Below are positions 40,201 through 54,039 of a stretch of DNA of 64,000 nt, piece by piece. The notes beneath the pieces are model-generated. The model saw nothing but the letters and a program-made list of their open reading frames with translations. It was not told where the DNA came from and searched no databases. The position numbers and the translations under genes were made by a program. Numbering within the stretch: position 1 is the first letter of the stretch; the number at the start of each line of letters is the position of its first letter. Source of the DNA: Chaetorhynchus papuensis (Eukaryota; Chordata; Aves; Passeriformes; Rhipiduridae); contig VWYX01000358.1 of assembly GCA_013396525.1 (NCBI GenBank), forward strand, positions 1-64,000, given 5' to 3'.

Positions 40201-43200
40201 TATCAATACACTATAAATTATCCTCTCAGTAACAGCCTTTCATATAAACCTTTCCTTCAAGGATCCTGCTGGTCTTCTCCCCTTCCCATGTCTGGAATCA
40301 GCAGTCAAAGAGGGCACACGTGCACACCTCCACTCAATACAGGGCTTTTCACATTCCCTGGGTGGCCTCAGAAGTGTCTCTGTGTATTGAGCTAGACAGC
40401 ACTACATAAACAATTCTTAATTGGAAAAGAGCTTCAGCAGCTGATTTAGAAGGCAAAGCAGAATAAATACTCTGTCAGTATAAATCCAGCCGCTGTGCCT
40501 TTTGCTTTCTGTCCTCCTGCCATTTCTAACTTTGGCTGACAGTGTTTCCTTTGGGAATCAAGAAAAAACATGCAATTCCCAGCAGCTCCAGCTGCAGTGA
40601 TCAACTTCCTCTAGGTTAGAGGTGCACAGAACTAAATGTCTGTTTTCCTAAGCCTGGTGAAAATCCAGAAAAACTTCTTTAGATTTCATTAGTCTATCTT
40701 TAGAGGGATTACAGTGAAAATAAAAATCCACTCCATGGCTTTATTTATTTTTCATAACAAAGGTTCAGACTTGTGAGGACTATTCTTTGCCAGTCAGGAG
40801 CCAAAACTCAAAAGCAAGAACAGCCATTAGGCTAAGAGATATAAATGACAACAATTTGCTAAGACTCATGGCAAGTTTAAGCCCATTTCTTTTCCAAATA
40901 CTCACACAGGATAAGCCATTTATTGCTTGAATCTGCAATCTAATCCTTATTTCTACTCCTCCACTTCCCAAATAAAGTTTTATGTAGATTGACAGACATA
41001 TTCTACCAGTTTTTGTCATAATAAGATCTACTTTATTCCATGAATAATTTTACAGTATTATCAATCCTCAATGAAAATCCACAATGTCAAGCTGATATTT
41101 CCTGAGCAAGAGTAGTATGCAGTTGCTGCTCTATCCCACCTGTCCATCTCATTTCAAAAGCTAAACATGACATAAATAAAATAAATTGTTGTGCATGGAT
41201 AACTTCAAACTATTTTTGTCATTACCTCAGCAAAGAGGAGTGAAACAGGTAAGAGCTTGTTTCATGTAAGAAGATATTCTGGCCCAGATTTCAAGAGAAT
41301 CACCTTTAAAGCACTTTCTACAATGCAGAGGTATGGTTTGTTTTCTTGAACCATTACAGACTCAAGATACAAGAACAGCAAAATTCTGGAAAACCAAGGA
41401 TTAATAGTCTACACTAGGTGGCACTGCTACACACGGCTTAAGTCTCTGCTGTGGGTTCAAATTAAGCCTGATTTTTGAACAAAATCTGTATTAAGTTTGA
41501 GGCAGGTATTTTGGGGGAGCTTTGGCAAAGAGCACGGAAGCATTCTTTGTTCTCCTGCAATCACAGACAACTGTCGCTCTGTAATTATTATCTAGAAACC
41601 AACCAGTAGGAGTCTGAATGCTAATGCTGTTCCCTCCTGCAGGAATTCCACACCTGCAGTCTAAGTCAGTCCTTCAACAGTCACACACACAAAATGAAAG
41701 CCACACTTTGCTTTTGCAACACAGACAGGAGCTCAGTCCTGTTCTCTTCCACTTAAAAACCCCCAACCAACCACCACCACCACTGCCAAAGTAGTGTTTC
41801 ACTGCATGCATAAAGGCTTGATAAAGTTGGTTGTGGTTATCAGTGTAAAACGTTTGATTTGCAGCCAGTAGGCATTAAAATGCAACAGCTCAAGACTGGG
41901 AACTAAACTTCTCCTAATCAGTGATTGGAGACAGGCAGAGTTGTGAGGATTCGTCCCAAAGCAAGCGAAGCAACTGAATTTTGGACAGAAGTGTGAACAT
42001 AGCCTGCAGAAATGCGAAGTTTTTAAAAGCAGAATCTGTTATGGCCAAATTCATCTTTCATTCTGAGTTTCAGAATTTTAAAATCTACTGTCAAAGAAAG
42101 TACTAAGACAGAAGAATTATTGATCCCTATTGACTCATACACCTAGAGAACAGTAAATGTTGGGTTTAATCCTACTCACAAGCCTTTAGGAGGTTATATT
42201 CCTGTCTTGCAGAGCACCACAAAACACAGATTCAATGCTTTTAAAAAAAAGATCCTACAAGAAAGATTTCTATGACTTAGGGGAAAAAAAACCCAACCTA
42301 AACCAACCATTTTGTAGAATTCTCACTCTTCTGTGATAAACATCCGCATTTTTTTAAAGTCTCATCACAAGTCTTCTCTGATTACAAACTTGTGCAGTAG
42401 GTGAATCTTAATAAACAAATCAATGGAGTTTTTAATTTCAAATTATCATAAAATAGGTCTTTTTACTTAAAGCTGTTTTTTCAGTGTAATCAGTCTTAGT
42501 ACAGCAGAATACAATTTTTTCCTCCAGACTAATATCTTCACCATCTTTTCCCCAGAAAAAACAAACTCTTAGTCTGTGAATTTTAGTGAGAACTACATGG
42601 TACAGTCTCATTCTTTGCTTGATCCAAAACAGGAAAAGAGAAAAAGTAGAACAAGAACTATGATCTTGGCAACTAAAATGTCTCTGTATTAAAAATCCCT
42701 AAAAGACAGAGTTTGTAATCATCCCCTCTTCAAAAGAAGTATTAGCAGACATTACTATGCCATACATTGATTTGTGGGGTTGCTGTTATCTTTAAACCAA
42801 GTTTTAATCAAATTTCATGATCAGAACAGGAAGTAACAAACTGAAAGCAAACATTCCTGCTCCAGTCAGCTTTTCATATTCCTTTGCTTTGGTTTCATTT
42901 CAAATGTCTGACTTTTATTTATCTTAGAAAGCGGGGAAAAAAAATCAGCATCTTCTGGAAAAACTGCAAAATGGAAATGCTGAAATGTATAAACCAGCTC
43001 ACTGGCAGGTCCTCCTGACAGCAAGGCAAATGGTTCCAAGAGATTGCATCTCTCTTGAAAGGCCAGAAAGTATCAGGCAGTCCCAAATCATTGAACTTAT
43101 TCTACCATGTGACTTCAATTGAAACAGTATTAGCTGCTACCTTTCTGAACCTGAAAACTAGCACTGTATGAAGAATTTTGAATATTCAAGCCTCTGATGC

Positions 43201-44313
43201 TGGGATGGAGTCCAAAAAGACAGAAATAAACTGACAGCATCCTGAAAGCATCCTACTACAGCATCTTACTAAACTGCCTAAGACTGTGCTGGTGGTGGTG
43301 ATCATGCTCATTGCAGAGAGGACAATGGTCTTACACCCCATGATTTGAGTGCCCTGTTCTCCATGGTTTTTGTTGGTTGGGTTTTTGGGGGGTTTTTTTG
43401 GTGGATTTTTTTTCTTTTGTGGAAGACAGGAAAGAAAACAAGATATGTATATGCTGATCCAGCCTGCAGGAAAAACATCCTCAGAGACAGTCTGCTCAGA
43501 GGAAGGATGCAATGTGAATTGGGGGGATTAGCTCAGAACAGGAGCCGTATCCTCAGCCTCTCTAGCCAGCTCCCGGATGACTGGCAAACACTTCCCAGGG
43601 CAGGTACCTGGCATACGCTGGGAACAGCAGGGCAGGAATCTGAACCGGAGGAGTTGCTTAAGCAGACTACAAACACTCGGTCTCAGTTCTGTCCTGAAGC
43701 ATTTCGAACACAGATAAGAAATGAAACAACCTCAGTAGGTGAGAATAAAAACCTGACACACATTAGATACCAAGCAAGGCTGCCAGCAGAACTGCAAGCA
43801 GAGACCTAGGACAGCCAAATTCAGTGGATAGGGGCACATGCAGTGGAAGATCTCTCATTCAACTGAGAAGCTGCTTCCCTGACAAAAACCTCAAGAAAAT
43901 TATTTGTTCCCACAAAATTATTTGAATTTTGACAAGTCAGTATTTTCCCTTACGTATTCTATGTAAAGCAGTCATTTTAGGTAAAGCCATTAGGAAAATT
44001 CCCCAGAAGAGTTCACATTAGTATTCCACTGCAAGATCAAGATCTGAAAGGCAATACTGGATTCTGCAAGATTTCAAAAGAAACAGGCTCCTGCAGTTCC
44101 TCACACCATATAAAATAATTTATAAAAGTATTTCACATGTCTTTGGATGAACTTACAAGGCTGCTTTCCTCATGTTTTTGAAAAGAAAAAGGAGATTGCT
44201 TTTCTCTCTCTTTTCTGAAATGAAAACTTTTATTCTAATGTATTCCTAACTTTCCATGAGAGATGAAATAAGAGACTGAGGGGGAGATGGGACAAAAATA
44301 ACACAAAGAAGAC
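31283..44313. other. Intergenic, no gene recognised
   Basis: About 13 kb of AT-rich DNA holds no supportable gene. A perfect 22-bp palindrome lies at 34675-34696. A/C-rich low-complexity tracts lie at about 34375-34430, 41755-41790 and 42280-42312, and a complementary T/G-rich tract at 43365-43425. The 139-codon (37033-37452) and 154-codon (43345-43809) + frames have no recognised domains; the second starts inside the T/G-rich tract. Confidence 0.5.
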
Positions 44314-44328
44314 AAAAAAAAAAAAAAA
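44314..44328. repeat. A15 homopolymer next to a CR1 insertion
   Basis: Fifteen consecutive A residues lie 11 bases before the terminal base of the CR1 element. The closeness suggests the A-run was part of the insertion target, but no target-site duplication is evident. Confidence 0.8.
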
Positions 44329-44339
44329 GAATTTCCTGT

Positions 44340-44962
44340 CATAGAATGGTTTGGGTTGGGAGACGCTTTAAAGATTATCTAGTTACAACACCTTCCATTA
44401 GACCAGGATGCTCCAAGCACAATTTCAGGGATGGGACAGCCACAACTTCTCTGGGCAACCTGTGCCAGTCAGTGCCTCACCACCCTCACAGGGAAGAATT
44501 TCTTCCTTATATTTAAATCCAACCCTTCCCTCTTCAAGTTTAAAGCTGTTACCCCTTGTCCTATCTGCCTGCCAAAAGTCCCTCTCCAGATCTCTTGGAG
44601 TCCTTTTAGGCACTGGAAGGGGTCTAAGGTCTCCTTAGACCTTCTCTGCTTCAGACTGAACACCCCCAGCTCTCTCAGCCTGGCTCCAGAGCAGAGGTGC
44701 TCCAGCCTCTCCATGGCCTCCTCAGGACTTGCTTCCACAGCTCCACATCCTTCTTGTGCTGGGGGCCCAGAGCTGGAGGCACCTGTGGGGGTCTCAGGAG
44801 AGTGGAGCAGAGGGCACAATCCCCTCCTTCTGTTGCAGCCCAGGACATGTTTGGCTTTCTGGGCTGCAATCACACATTGCTGGGTCAGGCTGAGCTCCTC
44901 TTCCACCAACACCCCCACATCTTTTTCCTCAGGGCTGGTATCAATGTCCTCAAGCCCATTAA
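44340..44962 (-). mobile_element. CR1 LINE, 5'-truncated copy (about 620 bp)
   Basis: The left border CATAGAATGGTTTGGGTTGG is the reverse complement of the CR1 3' terminus. Reading from it follow the landmarks GGGATGGGACAGCCACAAC, TTCTCTGGGCAACCTGTGCC, CCTCACCACCCTCACAG and ACCCCTTGTCCTATCTGCC. The homology fades after CCTCAGGGCTGGTATCAATG near 44945-44962. The - strand carries a residual open frame (44469-44918) with pieces of the reverse-transcriptase ORF C-terminus such as LRELGVFSLKQRR and LDLNIRKKFFPVRVVRH. This is the largest transposon copy in the window. Its single point of 5' truncation is typical of LINE insertions by target-primed reverse transcription. Confidence 0.93.
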
Positions 44963-47900
44963 CACAACAAAACCTGGAAGTTTGTTTATATTAAAACTTA
45001 ATTTGTTTATGAAATAAAAATTTTGCATCCCAATATCTACTGACATGCAAATATCCCGTTTAACAGTAAAGGTCCTGCAGTACTTTAATGGAACTGTTTT
45101 TCAGCTGGCTGTACTGCTGGTCATGGGCCTGGCAATTGAGGCCTTCAAGTCTAGTCTTAGCACTGTGGGATTTTTTAGATATACACAAAAACCCCTCCAA
45201 ACCCCACATCACTACTTATTCTAAGAATGCAGGAAACAGTAAGTATATAGGAAGTTCACAAAGTTACAATTCTGCTTTTGGAAAGGTGGAGAGCATTATT
45301 CACTCAGACGCTACTGGAGCCCATAATATTTACACTTAGCCATTAGAAGAGAACAAAAAAAGTGATAGATCCTTATTTTTTCATGATGGGTTTAATGGTT
45401 CATTATTAACTGGTACACCTCCGCTGCAGCAGACGGGACTCCTTTCACCACAGGTGGTCTTCTTTGAGCACCAGGTCTAAGCCCAACGTTCCCTACCGCA
45501 GGTTGGTAAAGGCAGGTTTCCCAGCAAAGATAAACAACTCAGCACAAGGCAGTTCAGCTCCCATGCAGCCACACCCTGCACCTGGCAGGGCTGCAGGCAC
45601 TATCAAAGCAGGCTAAAAAACCACACCAGAAAGCCTGTTTCTCACCTGTCAGGCTGGTTTTAGGTCATGTGAGGGAGGAGGGTGAGGGAATGACTCTCCA
45701 GCCCTGCTCTTCCATGTTTTCAGCACAAGTGATTCAACATTTTAAGAGTAGTTTCATTATGCTATGCCTTAATTTATGGCATATATTTGTGAATTCCCTG
45801 TTTGGACAAAGCTACAAGAAGTTGGGAGTGTTTTGTCTGTCACAAACACAAGCCAAAGGAGGGAGGTTGTGAAAGCTAGTCACACAGAGTTTGAAAACCA
45901 GGCTTAATCTGAGAGAGGTGATGCTGATACTGGTTCCAGTAAAGACCAAAAAAAAAAAAAAAAAAAAAAAAGCCTAAAACCATCAACATCCAAAGGTTTG
46001 AATAAAAAATGAGAGCTTGCTGTAGTCCTGGGTTAGATGTCACAAGAAACAGGAAGATGCACATCCACGTGGCCCCCTCAGTTCCTCACAACACATCCAC
46101 TGGATCTGGTTGCAATTCCACCCTCCTCAGGAATTCAGCAGCAGTGCTAATCAGCCTTGGCTATCTGTAAACTGTCGCAAGGATTTTGGAACAGATATCA
46201 GCAGCTTTATTGACAGTCAATGATTTTAAACTTTTGTTTGGATGCAAATAAAAGCTTTAATCCCATCTGCCAAACACCGAAAGGTCAAGGCAGATGAGAA
46301 GACCTTATGCCATGAAGAAGCTTTTATCTTCTACAAATGTGATGGTCAAAGTTTGAAGGGGATTAAAAAGCTCAAAGATGATCTTGTTACATCTAAAAAA
46401 ACCCAAAGCAGAACACACAGTCTCAAAGGTGGACAATTTTAGTATCACAAGCTAAGCGCTTTGAAGTCAAACTGTCCAAGTTACCACAGCATCAAATAAT
46501 GTCCTGTGTTCTTGGAGTAGCTGTTACAATAAAGTTTAATGTATTATTAGATCTCATACTTAGATTGTAAAATAAAGTATCAAAAAGCCTTGCCTTCTCT
46601 GTCCTGAGAGGAACACTGCAGAAATGAGGATATTACAGGAACGGCTGAACAACTCAGCATGGTTTATATACACAAGGGGATGAAGCATAGTGCAGCACTG
46701 GCTGAGAGTATACAACAGATTCCATATGTGCAACACTGAGGCAGTTGGAAAAAGTGAATCATCCTGCACAGAATGCAATGAGCAGTTTATGGCATTCAAC
46801 ATGCACATGAATATGTGTTCAGAACTTCACAACACCCCTCACTCATAGCTGGACTCTTACTTATGGGGAAAAAAGTGTTTAATTTAAAGCTTTTTTCAAA
46901 TATATATATAAGTGTTGCACTTTTGACTCTGATTATAACACACACTGGATAAATGACTCATCCTAACAGACTTCACATATTCTTTTAGAAACAATTCAGG
47001 AGTCCTGTACAGCTTTTGAACTCAAGCAGTTTCAGTGCTGATGACAGAGTGTTGCTAAATCTCACCAAACCCACAGCCATTTGCACCTACAAAGTGTTGT
47101 CAGGTCTGTATTTTCACAACAGCTAAAGGCTGTTTTGATCTGCTAACTACAATAGTGTCCACATACATAAAAGGCTGCTAAGGACAAGACCTTTACCTTC
47201 CACCACCTACTGCAGAGCAGCACTGCAGTGAGACTACAGCAGTCCTACAAGGTTGTGAAGTGAGGAACAAGCTAATTTGTCCTGTTTGCAGGACAACTTT
47301 CCCAGAAAAACACTTCTAGAGGAGAATTCAACTCCCATCAGCAGGAGATTATGCCCCATATATTGATAATATGATAATTTAATTTTTTTTTATAACCTGC
47401 AATCTAAGGAATGAAGAAACTGTTGAGATTATGCCCTTATAACTATTGCTCTCCTCAGCTTTTGTAGGAGAGTACTTGATGGACCTTCAGTTAGCTAAAA
47501 TTTATTTGGACAGATCCTGTCTCACTTCATGAACATCCTAATGATACTTTCTTATAAATTAAAACATAAAAATACAACTTTAATAATTTTTACTTAAAAT
47601 TGAGAATGCTGCTCTTTCCTCCAACAAAATCCTGCTCTTTGATCTCAATCCTAACACTGTCCAGATCACTCCCAGTGACGCTGCTCAAACTGCCCAACTG
47701 ATCCATTGCCATAATGAAGAGCAGGTGTCAGCTCTGGAGAACTGGCCAGCCTGGAGGAGAACACTCAGATTTCCTTTTGACTGACTTGTGTGTGTTTCCT
47801 TCCTGTGGAAGCAGGAATTGGGCCAGAAGGAAAAGGGAGGAGGACTGCACACACCCAGCTCTGCAAGCCCGGTACAGACTGACCTGACTCCTCTCCTCAG

Positions 47901-50900
47901 CTTCAGATCTTTCAGCCACTAACACTCCTTTTGTTCAAACTAATCAGTATCTGTTGTTCACTCCCTTTATATCAAACCAGATCTTTACAGTCTGCTGCAA
48001 TGCTCTAGTCTTTGCTTCTTTCCCAAAGTTTACTTAAACCAGAATGCATACACAAATCCCAGCTATTACAATACAGATTCACCTGCTTTGTGAAATTAAT
48101 TATTTTTTATTAAAACCCTTATTATAACAACTTAGTATTGGCAAGTGCCTGCATTCAAAAACATTGTGTCAGGCCACAACATATTTTATGATAAACTTAA
48201 AAAATTATTGGTTTCAAAAAATGAATTTTGAACTTCCTTTAGATGACAAATACATTTTCTTCCTTTTTTAAAAAAAATATGAGGGTAAAAGGCTCATATT
48301 TCTATGACTGCCTTTGAGAAAACAGTGAATGCCTGAGACTTGTAATAATGTTGCAAGAGTTACAACACATTGCTGTTTCCTGAGACCCTTATGCACTGTT
48401 TACCTAGTAGGATTTAAAATGCAAAAATTTGTAAGAATCGTTACTACTTCAAATTTATGGTTTTTATTAAAATTTTAATGCACTAAAAGCTTAGCTCTTA
48501 TTAATGATAGGGCTCATGCTGTGCCCATTTAGTATTAATACTTGCAATCAGTATGAAAACAATTTCTAGTTTAAGAGTACACAGGTCCAAAGCTTGCCTG
48601 TGGCAACATCCACTTAAGTAAATGAGATTAAAAAATGCGTATCTGCAGGCAGAATCTGGTTCATTGCCATGTCCATGTCTCATACAGCATGCCAGTGCTC
48701 TCATGAAGAGTTAAATGCATATTCCACTGACTTCAGCAAGTGTTTTCTCCCTTTTCTGCACTGCTTTCCCTTGAGATTTGGTTAAGTGACCATTAAAATA
48801 CTTAAAATTACATAAGAATTCAGTAGGAGTAACAATATTGTGTTTTTGTAATAGACACTTAGAAGGAGCTAACACTTGCATGCATGGAGACATATCATAA
48901 TAATAAACAAAGATGGATTTCCAAATGATATATAGGATTAGAATCTTTGCAGTGTGGGTCAGTCTTGAGAAGATGTGCTAACCCAAAAATTCTTTTCAGA
49001 TTATCCGGTTCCTGGATCTGAATTTCTATGTGTATATATTTGATAGCATACATTGTACATGTGCACAGACTTACATGGGGAGAAGTGCATCTGCACATCA
49101 GGCTTGCTATGTAATGAGAATTCTGCTGGGATGCTGTGGTTTGCTCCATGGGGAGGGAAGCAGAACCATCCCACTGATGGCTCAGAGTTCCAAGCTGTTT
49201 ATTCACATGCGTGCTCTGCAGAACAGATCCATACAGAAATAGAGTGTCCTCACTGGTGGAGCTGTTTGTCACTCAGCTTTGGCTGCAAATGGGTAAGTCT
49301 TCTTGTTTGGACACTAGTAGGAAATAAAAACACTAAGCAGCTTATTTTACTTTACAGATCAGATGAAAATCTATTAACTCCTTACATTCTAAATATGTGC
49401 TGTTATTTGGAGTGTATTGAGAGAGTAGTTCTCTTGGAGAAGCAAACATCATATTTTGTAATGAATTCTAAATGATTTACAGTGATTTAAAGATTTGTGC
49501 TTTTTTTGGATGACAAGGTCAATAGCCAAAGCGACAAAATATATTCTTCCTCTAAGCAGTTCAAGTGTCTACTTTTCAAAATAGTGTCTTTTTGTAGGGC
49601 ACTTTGACCTTCTTTTGGATTTTGTTTGTACAATGAAATCCTGATCCTGCCACTCCAAGTGCACACTCCTGCAGATTTCAAACAACAGCAAGTTTGCTGT
49701 GGCCAGGTCCTTATTACCCCTCTGTAATAATAAAATTTAGTCTCCTGTATTCCTATCTCTAGCAGAGTGATGGGTTGGAAGTTCTTTTCTATGGTATTTG
49801 ATTTGTCAAGCTCTGTTTGGAGGGTTGGGTTGCTATTGCAATTGTTTTGGCAGGACGGGAAGCAACACACAGGTTTATTTGTAATGTATTAAGCCCTTGA
49901 CATACTGTACTGTACTTCAGAGGCTCCACAATGGTTTTCTTTTTTGGTTGCAGCTTGCCTTTAGTCCTTGCCAATTTATTTTCTTTTCTTTTCCAAACAA
50001 AGCTAGGATTGTTAAATCCTAATGTTAAACAATTTTAATAGCTAGATCCAGTTACAGAGCTAATTTTTAATTTACCATTGTCTGGCCAAGCTTTGACTAA
50101 ATAGAAAAACTCTGTAAATGGGCTAAAGAGACATGACCTAGTAGCCAACAGCATCAAAATACCCTCTGATTTAAAGGTCCCTGGACTCAAACTTTTGCTA
50201 CTCTCATCCAGAACCATTTCCTGAGGCACTGCTTTTAGGAAGTTCTCATAATATGATCACTGCACTGGCAAACAGCTTTGTTTGATCCAGTAATAACATT
50301 TCCAGGGGCAGCACTACAGTTTGCCTTGGCTACTTTTTGCCAGAAATTTTTATTAATTTTCTTAAAGTAATTATAACATTAATACAAAAAGGTCATTTTC
50401 CAAGAGAACACCCAACAGTGGGGAAGAAAGGAAGGGGATGCTCTTCCTTTTTATTGAATGTCATCTCCACAGATTTGCACATCCTGCAGAGCAGTGAGGT
50501 AAACAAACATTTGAATTAATATATCCTATATATATTTGCTGGAACTAGCTCCCTGACAAGCTGTGCTGTTTATGCCTGAGTCTTTCACTTGTTTCAGCAC
50601 AACCTAACTGCAGCCAACTAATTTTCAGGGTATTTTTGGACTTGTGCAAGAGGCAGTGAAGAACAGTAACTGATGGAAGCAGGGAAGGAGAAAAAAAGGA
50701 AGTGTCTTCTGATCCCTCAAGATTTCATAAGTTTGTCAGAACTCCTTCCAAGCTCCTTGTTCTAGACTCAGCAAGCCTGAACAAGGACTTCGGTTCTCAA
50801 GGAGTTAAGAATTATTGGGAAGCTGCTGTTCTTGCTTAACCTCCCAATGTTTCTTTGAGGGGGAGGAGGAAACATTCCCAAGGCTGGAGTGGGAAAGGGT

Positions 50901-53900
50901 ATATGAGTCAGGTTCTTTACCGAGGATACACTAAGGTTTGTCCAGATCTGAGACACTTTGTACAAGCATACCACGGCTCTTAGGGATGAAAGCAAAGAAC
51001 CCTCTGATCCCAGCAGAGGGAAAGGAAAGGGGGGACAAAGGTGTGAGAACCTTGTTATGGCTCAGTGGTTTTTAAGGGGACTAATGAAATTATGGCCTAG
51101 CAGCTCCTTTGGATGGACTTTTAAAAATCTGCGAAACAGGAAAACTCCACGTCACTCTTTTCTTTCTCCTTGTTTTCTCCATCCTGCCCCTCGTAAAACT
51201 GTCCAACGGTAAAATCAGCCTACAGCACACTTCCTATTTATTCAGTTATAGAAATGGCAGCACTGCCATACAAGCCTACATTTGAACTCACTTTCATTGA
51301 CGAAACCACTTCCCAATCAGCTCATCAGAATTACTTATGTTGACATGGCAGTAAATGTAACTTCTTTATGAAAAGTAAGCACAAAAAGGGTCTAGTAGTG
51401 TTGTATACTCTGAATCAATAATCTGGAGGATTCTTGCACAGATTCTTTAGGAAAAATACAGTGTCAGTCTTGTTACTGTGCTACAAGTCTTTCCTTGGTA
51501 CATTGGTTTTCATTGCAGCAAACTAACAGATTGGGATTACAAGGATGCCTATAGAGGATGGTGCCTTATATTCCTCTTATTAGGAGTTTTGGCATAGTAT
51601 TTCCATTTTGGGAGAAGTCAGATTACAGCCTGCCTAGGCAGAGATATTTTTATCAGAAGTCATTTAACAGTTGGACAAGTGATTACTCTATTACCCTACT
51701 GATCAGCAGCTCCCTCAGTCTGAAGGCTTCTCTTTCTTGGAGTCACTGGCAATCATGAGGTTCCATGTTTCCAGCTCTGTCTTTCAGGTTCACTTGTAGT
51801 CCTGTTCAGATACATCCAAAGATCTTGTTAGCCTGTTTTTACTTACAGCCTCTTACTGCACAGAGCATGCCCTGATCCCTGCTAGCTACAAAAACACAGA
51901 ACTTGTTCATGATTTTGACAGATACAAGATAAAGCATAAACTGTAGCTATGTAATCACTGTGAGTAAAAAATCCCCAACTTACTATTCCACTTGTTATAT
52001 TACAAATTAATGAGATCGACACTTCTATTGCTGGCCCATTTACATATCTGCGAATGGTCTGTAATTCAATGTTTCATTTTGAACTTTCACCATCCAATGC
52101 ACCCTACGCCAGTAAGATCAATACCTGAGCTGTATTCCCATTATGCAGCCTCTCTTGGTCATGATGGCTACTCAGCCTGCACTTTCAGACCTTGCTCTGA
52201 AAGTTCCTCATGCATAAAAGGGAATTATAACCACCGGAACAAAAGGCTTATCTCAAATACACAAGTAAATTGTGTTCACTGCACAATGACTGGTAGTGGG
52301 AAGTGGGAGAGATGTATCTGGTCACTTATGAATTCTGGCTCCTTTCAAAGATACTGTCTAGGACATGGTAAGACAAGCAGTGACTTTGCTTTCAAACAGC
52401 TTCACTGTCAACTTAGCAAAGAAGGGGGTACTTGGATATAACAAATTTCCCTTCACGTCATCATCCCTCAAGCAAATGAGGGAAGAGAAAAGGCAGGAAA
52501 AAGGTCAACACCTCTTTGAGATACTTAGCACTGCATTAGGGAAAAAAAAATCACTCAAAGCACATCAGTCCAACACAAGCCTGAAAAGCAGAACCTGGAT
52601 AATTTGTTTCCAGGAAAAGCCTGTAGTCATTTGGCAGTGTATTAATACTGCTTTAAAAATATTTATTCTTAGCTTCTAGCTAAGATAAAATATGGATGAC
52701 AACTATTCAACAATTAAAAATGCAAGTATAAGGCTTTGAGGGAGAAGAAAGGAGACTATTTTTAACAGCAAATGTTTTCCTATAGGGACAGTATTCTGCA
52801 CTTATTAGCAAGCGGCACCTCGAATGCAGTACATGATGAAGCACGATTAACCTCTTTCTAGTACCTTGAGTCAAACATCTTTGGTTAAAAAATCAAGTGT
52901 TCTCTTTTCATATTTCACTGGCAAACTTATCTCTTGTGTGAGGGGAATGTTTTAGTGACTTCAGCTCTAATACTTCAGCTCAGTGGAAGTCAGGCTGTCA
53001 TGTTTATAGTGGTTGGCTCTGAGGTACCACTGAGGTACCACTTTCCTGAAATCCCTGGGAACTGACAAAGAGGGCTGTCTCCTCCAGCAATATTCCTAAG
53101 CTTCTCACTTTTTCTCCTTCAGCCCCAGAGCTATGAACATATCCCCTGAGAGCCACTTTGAATTCCCATTCCAGTCTAACCACAAGGCAATTACCAGAAA
53201 ATAGGTGTTGTACAAATGAAGAAGCAGCCACTACTTTAAGTGCCAGTCCCTCCTATCCAGAAACTTGGAATACATGAGTATGGAGAAAAAGAAATTTTAG
53301 TGAAGACTGGGGACTGTTTATGGCACTGGATATTCTTGTGTATGATTCCAAAGTGAGCTGTGAACACAAGATGTGTTCGGCCGTTAAAACAGAGCTGAAT
53401 CTAATGTCAGAGTGCAAAAGACACCATAAGGGATTACAACGCTACCTAATGCCATTCACCCCAGTTGAATTGCTTGTGGTGTTTGGTAGAGTTGGTGGTG
53501 CTTAGACTGACAAAGCAACTCTTTCACAGTGTTCCTATAATTTTGCTTTTTAGCAAGATGTGAGATTCCTAACAGCTGTACAAGGGCACTAATTCTGCAC
53601 TTCAGAAAAAATGAAAGTGCAATGAAGTAAGTACATGCTACTGATTTTTGAGTAGTGACCAACACAGTGATTTTGCTATTTGTGTAAAGACTCCAGGAAT
53701 AGGGAGGGTGTTGCTGGAATTGACTAAAGTTCTTACAGAACAGGTAATCTCTGGGATTGGGAAACATTGCTCGTAAACTTGCACGTACGGTCTGAACCGA
53801 AAGAGTCACGGTCTGCTGGATTTTTAGGTAACATCCAAAGAAAATGTTGACAGCAGCTTATGCAGAACTGTAACAGAGGGCAAGACACAAAAGAAAACAA

Positions 53901-54039
53901 TGTAAAGCAGACGGCTTGGCAATCACACGGCAACAGCCAGATTTCCTCGCCAACATCACACTGTGGTAAGGGCAGGCGAGATCTTCTAGCCCTCTGAGCA
54001 AGCAAAGAGGCTAAAACCTGCAAGGCAGCCAAAAAGCCG
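44963..54039. other. Intergenic desert up to the downstream CpG island
   Basis: No gene or transposon was recognised. Visible items are an A/C-rich tract at about 45180-45205, a long A-run at 45948-45971, a (TA)n stretch at about 46899-46911 and an imperfectly duplicated 11-mer (GAGGTACCACT) at 53021-53042. Open frames on both strands are short and unremarkable. Confidence 0.5.
45948..45971. repeat. A24 homopolymer
   Basis: Twenty-four consecutive A residues form the longest homopolymer in the window. No retroposed body is recognisable to its left, so it is listed only as a mononucleotide repeat. Confidence 0.9.

Noticed and set aside
43345..43809. 154-codon + frame with a hydrophobic N-terminus resembling a membrane segment
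   Set aside because: The hydrophobic part is encoded by the T/G-rich low-complexity tract, and the remainder shows no recognisable protein.
44408..45017. Several long frames on both strands (up to 187 codons)
   Set aside because: They lie mostly or wholly within the truncated CR1 element and are shadows or remnants of its reverse-transcriptase frame.
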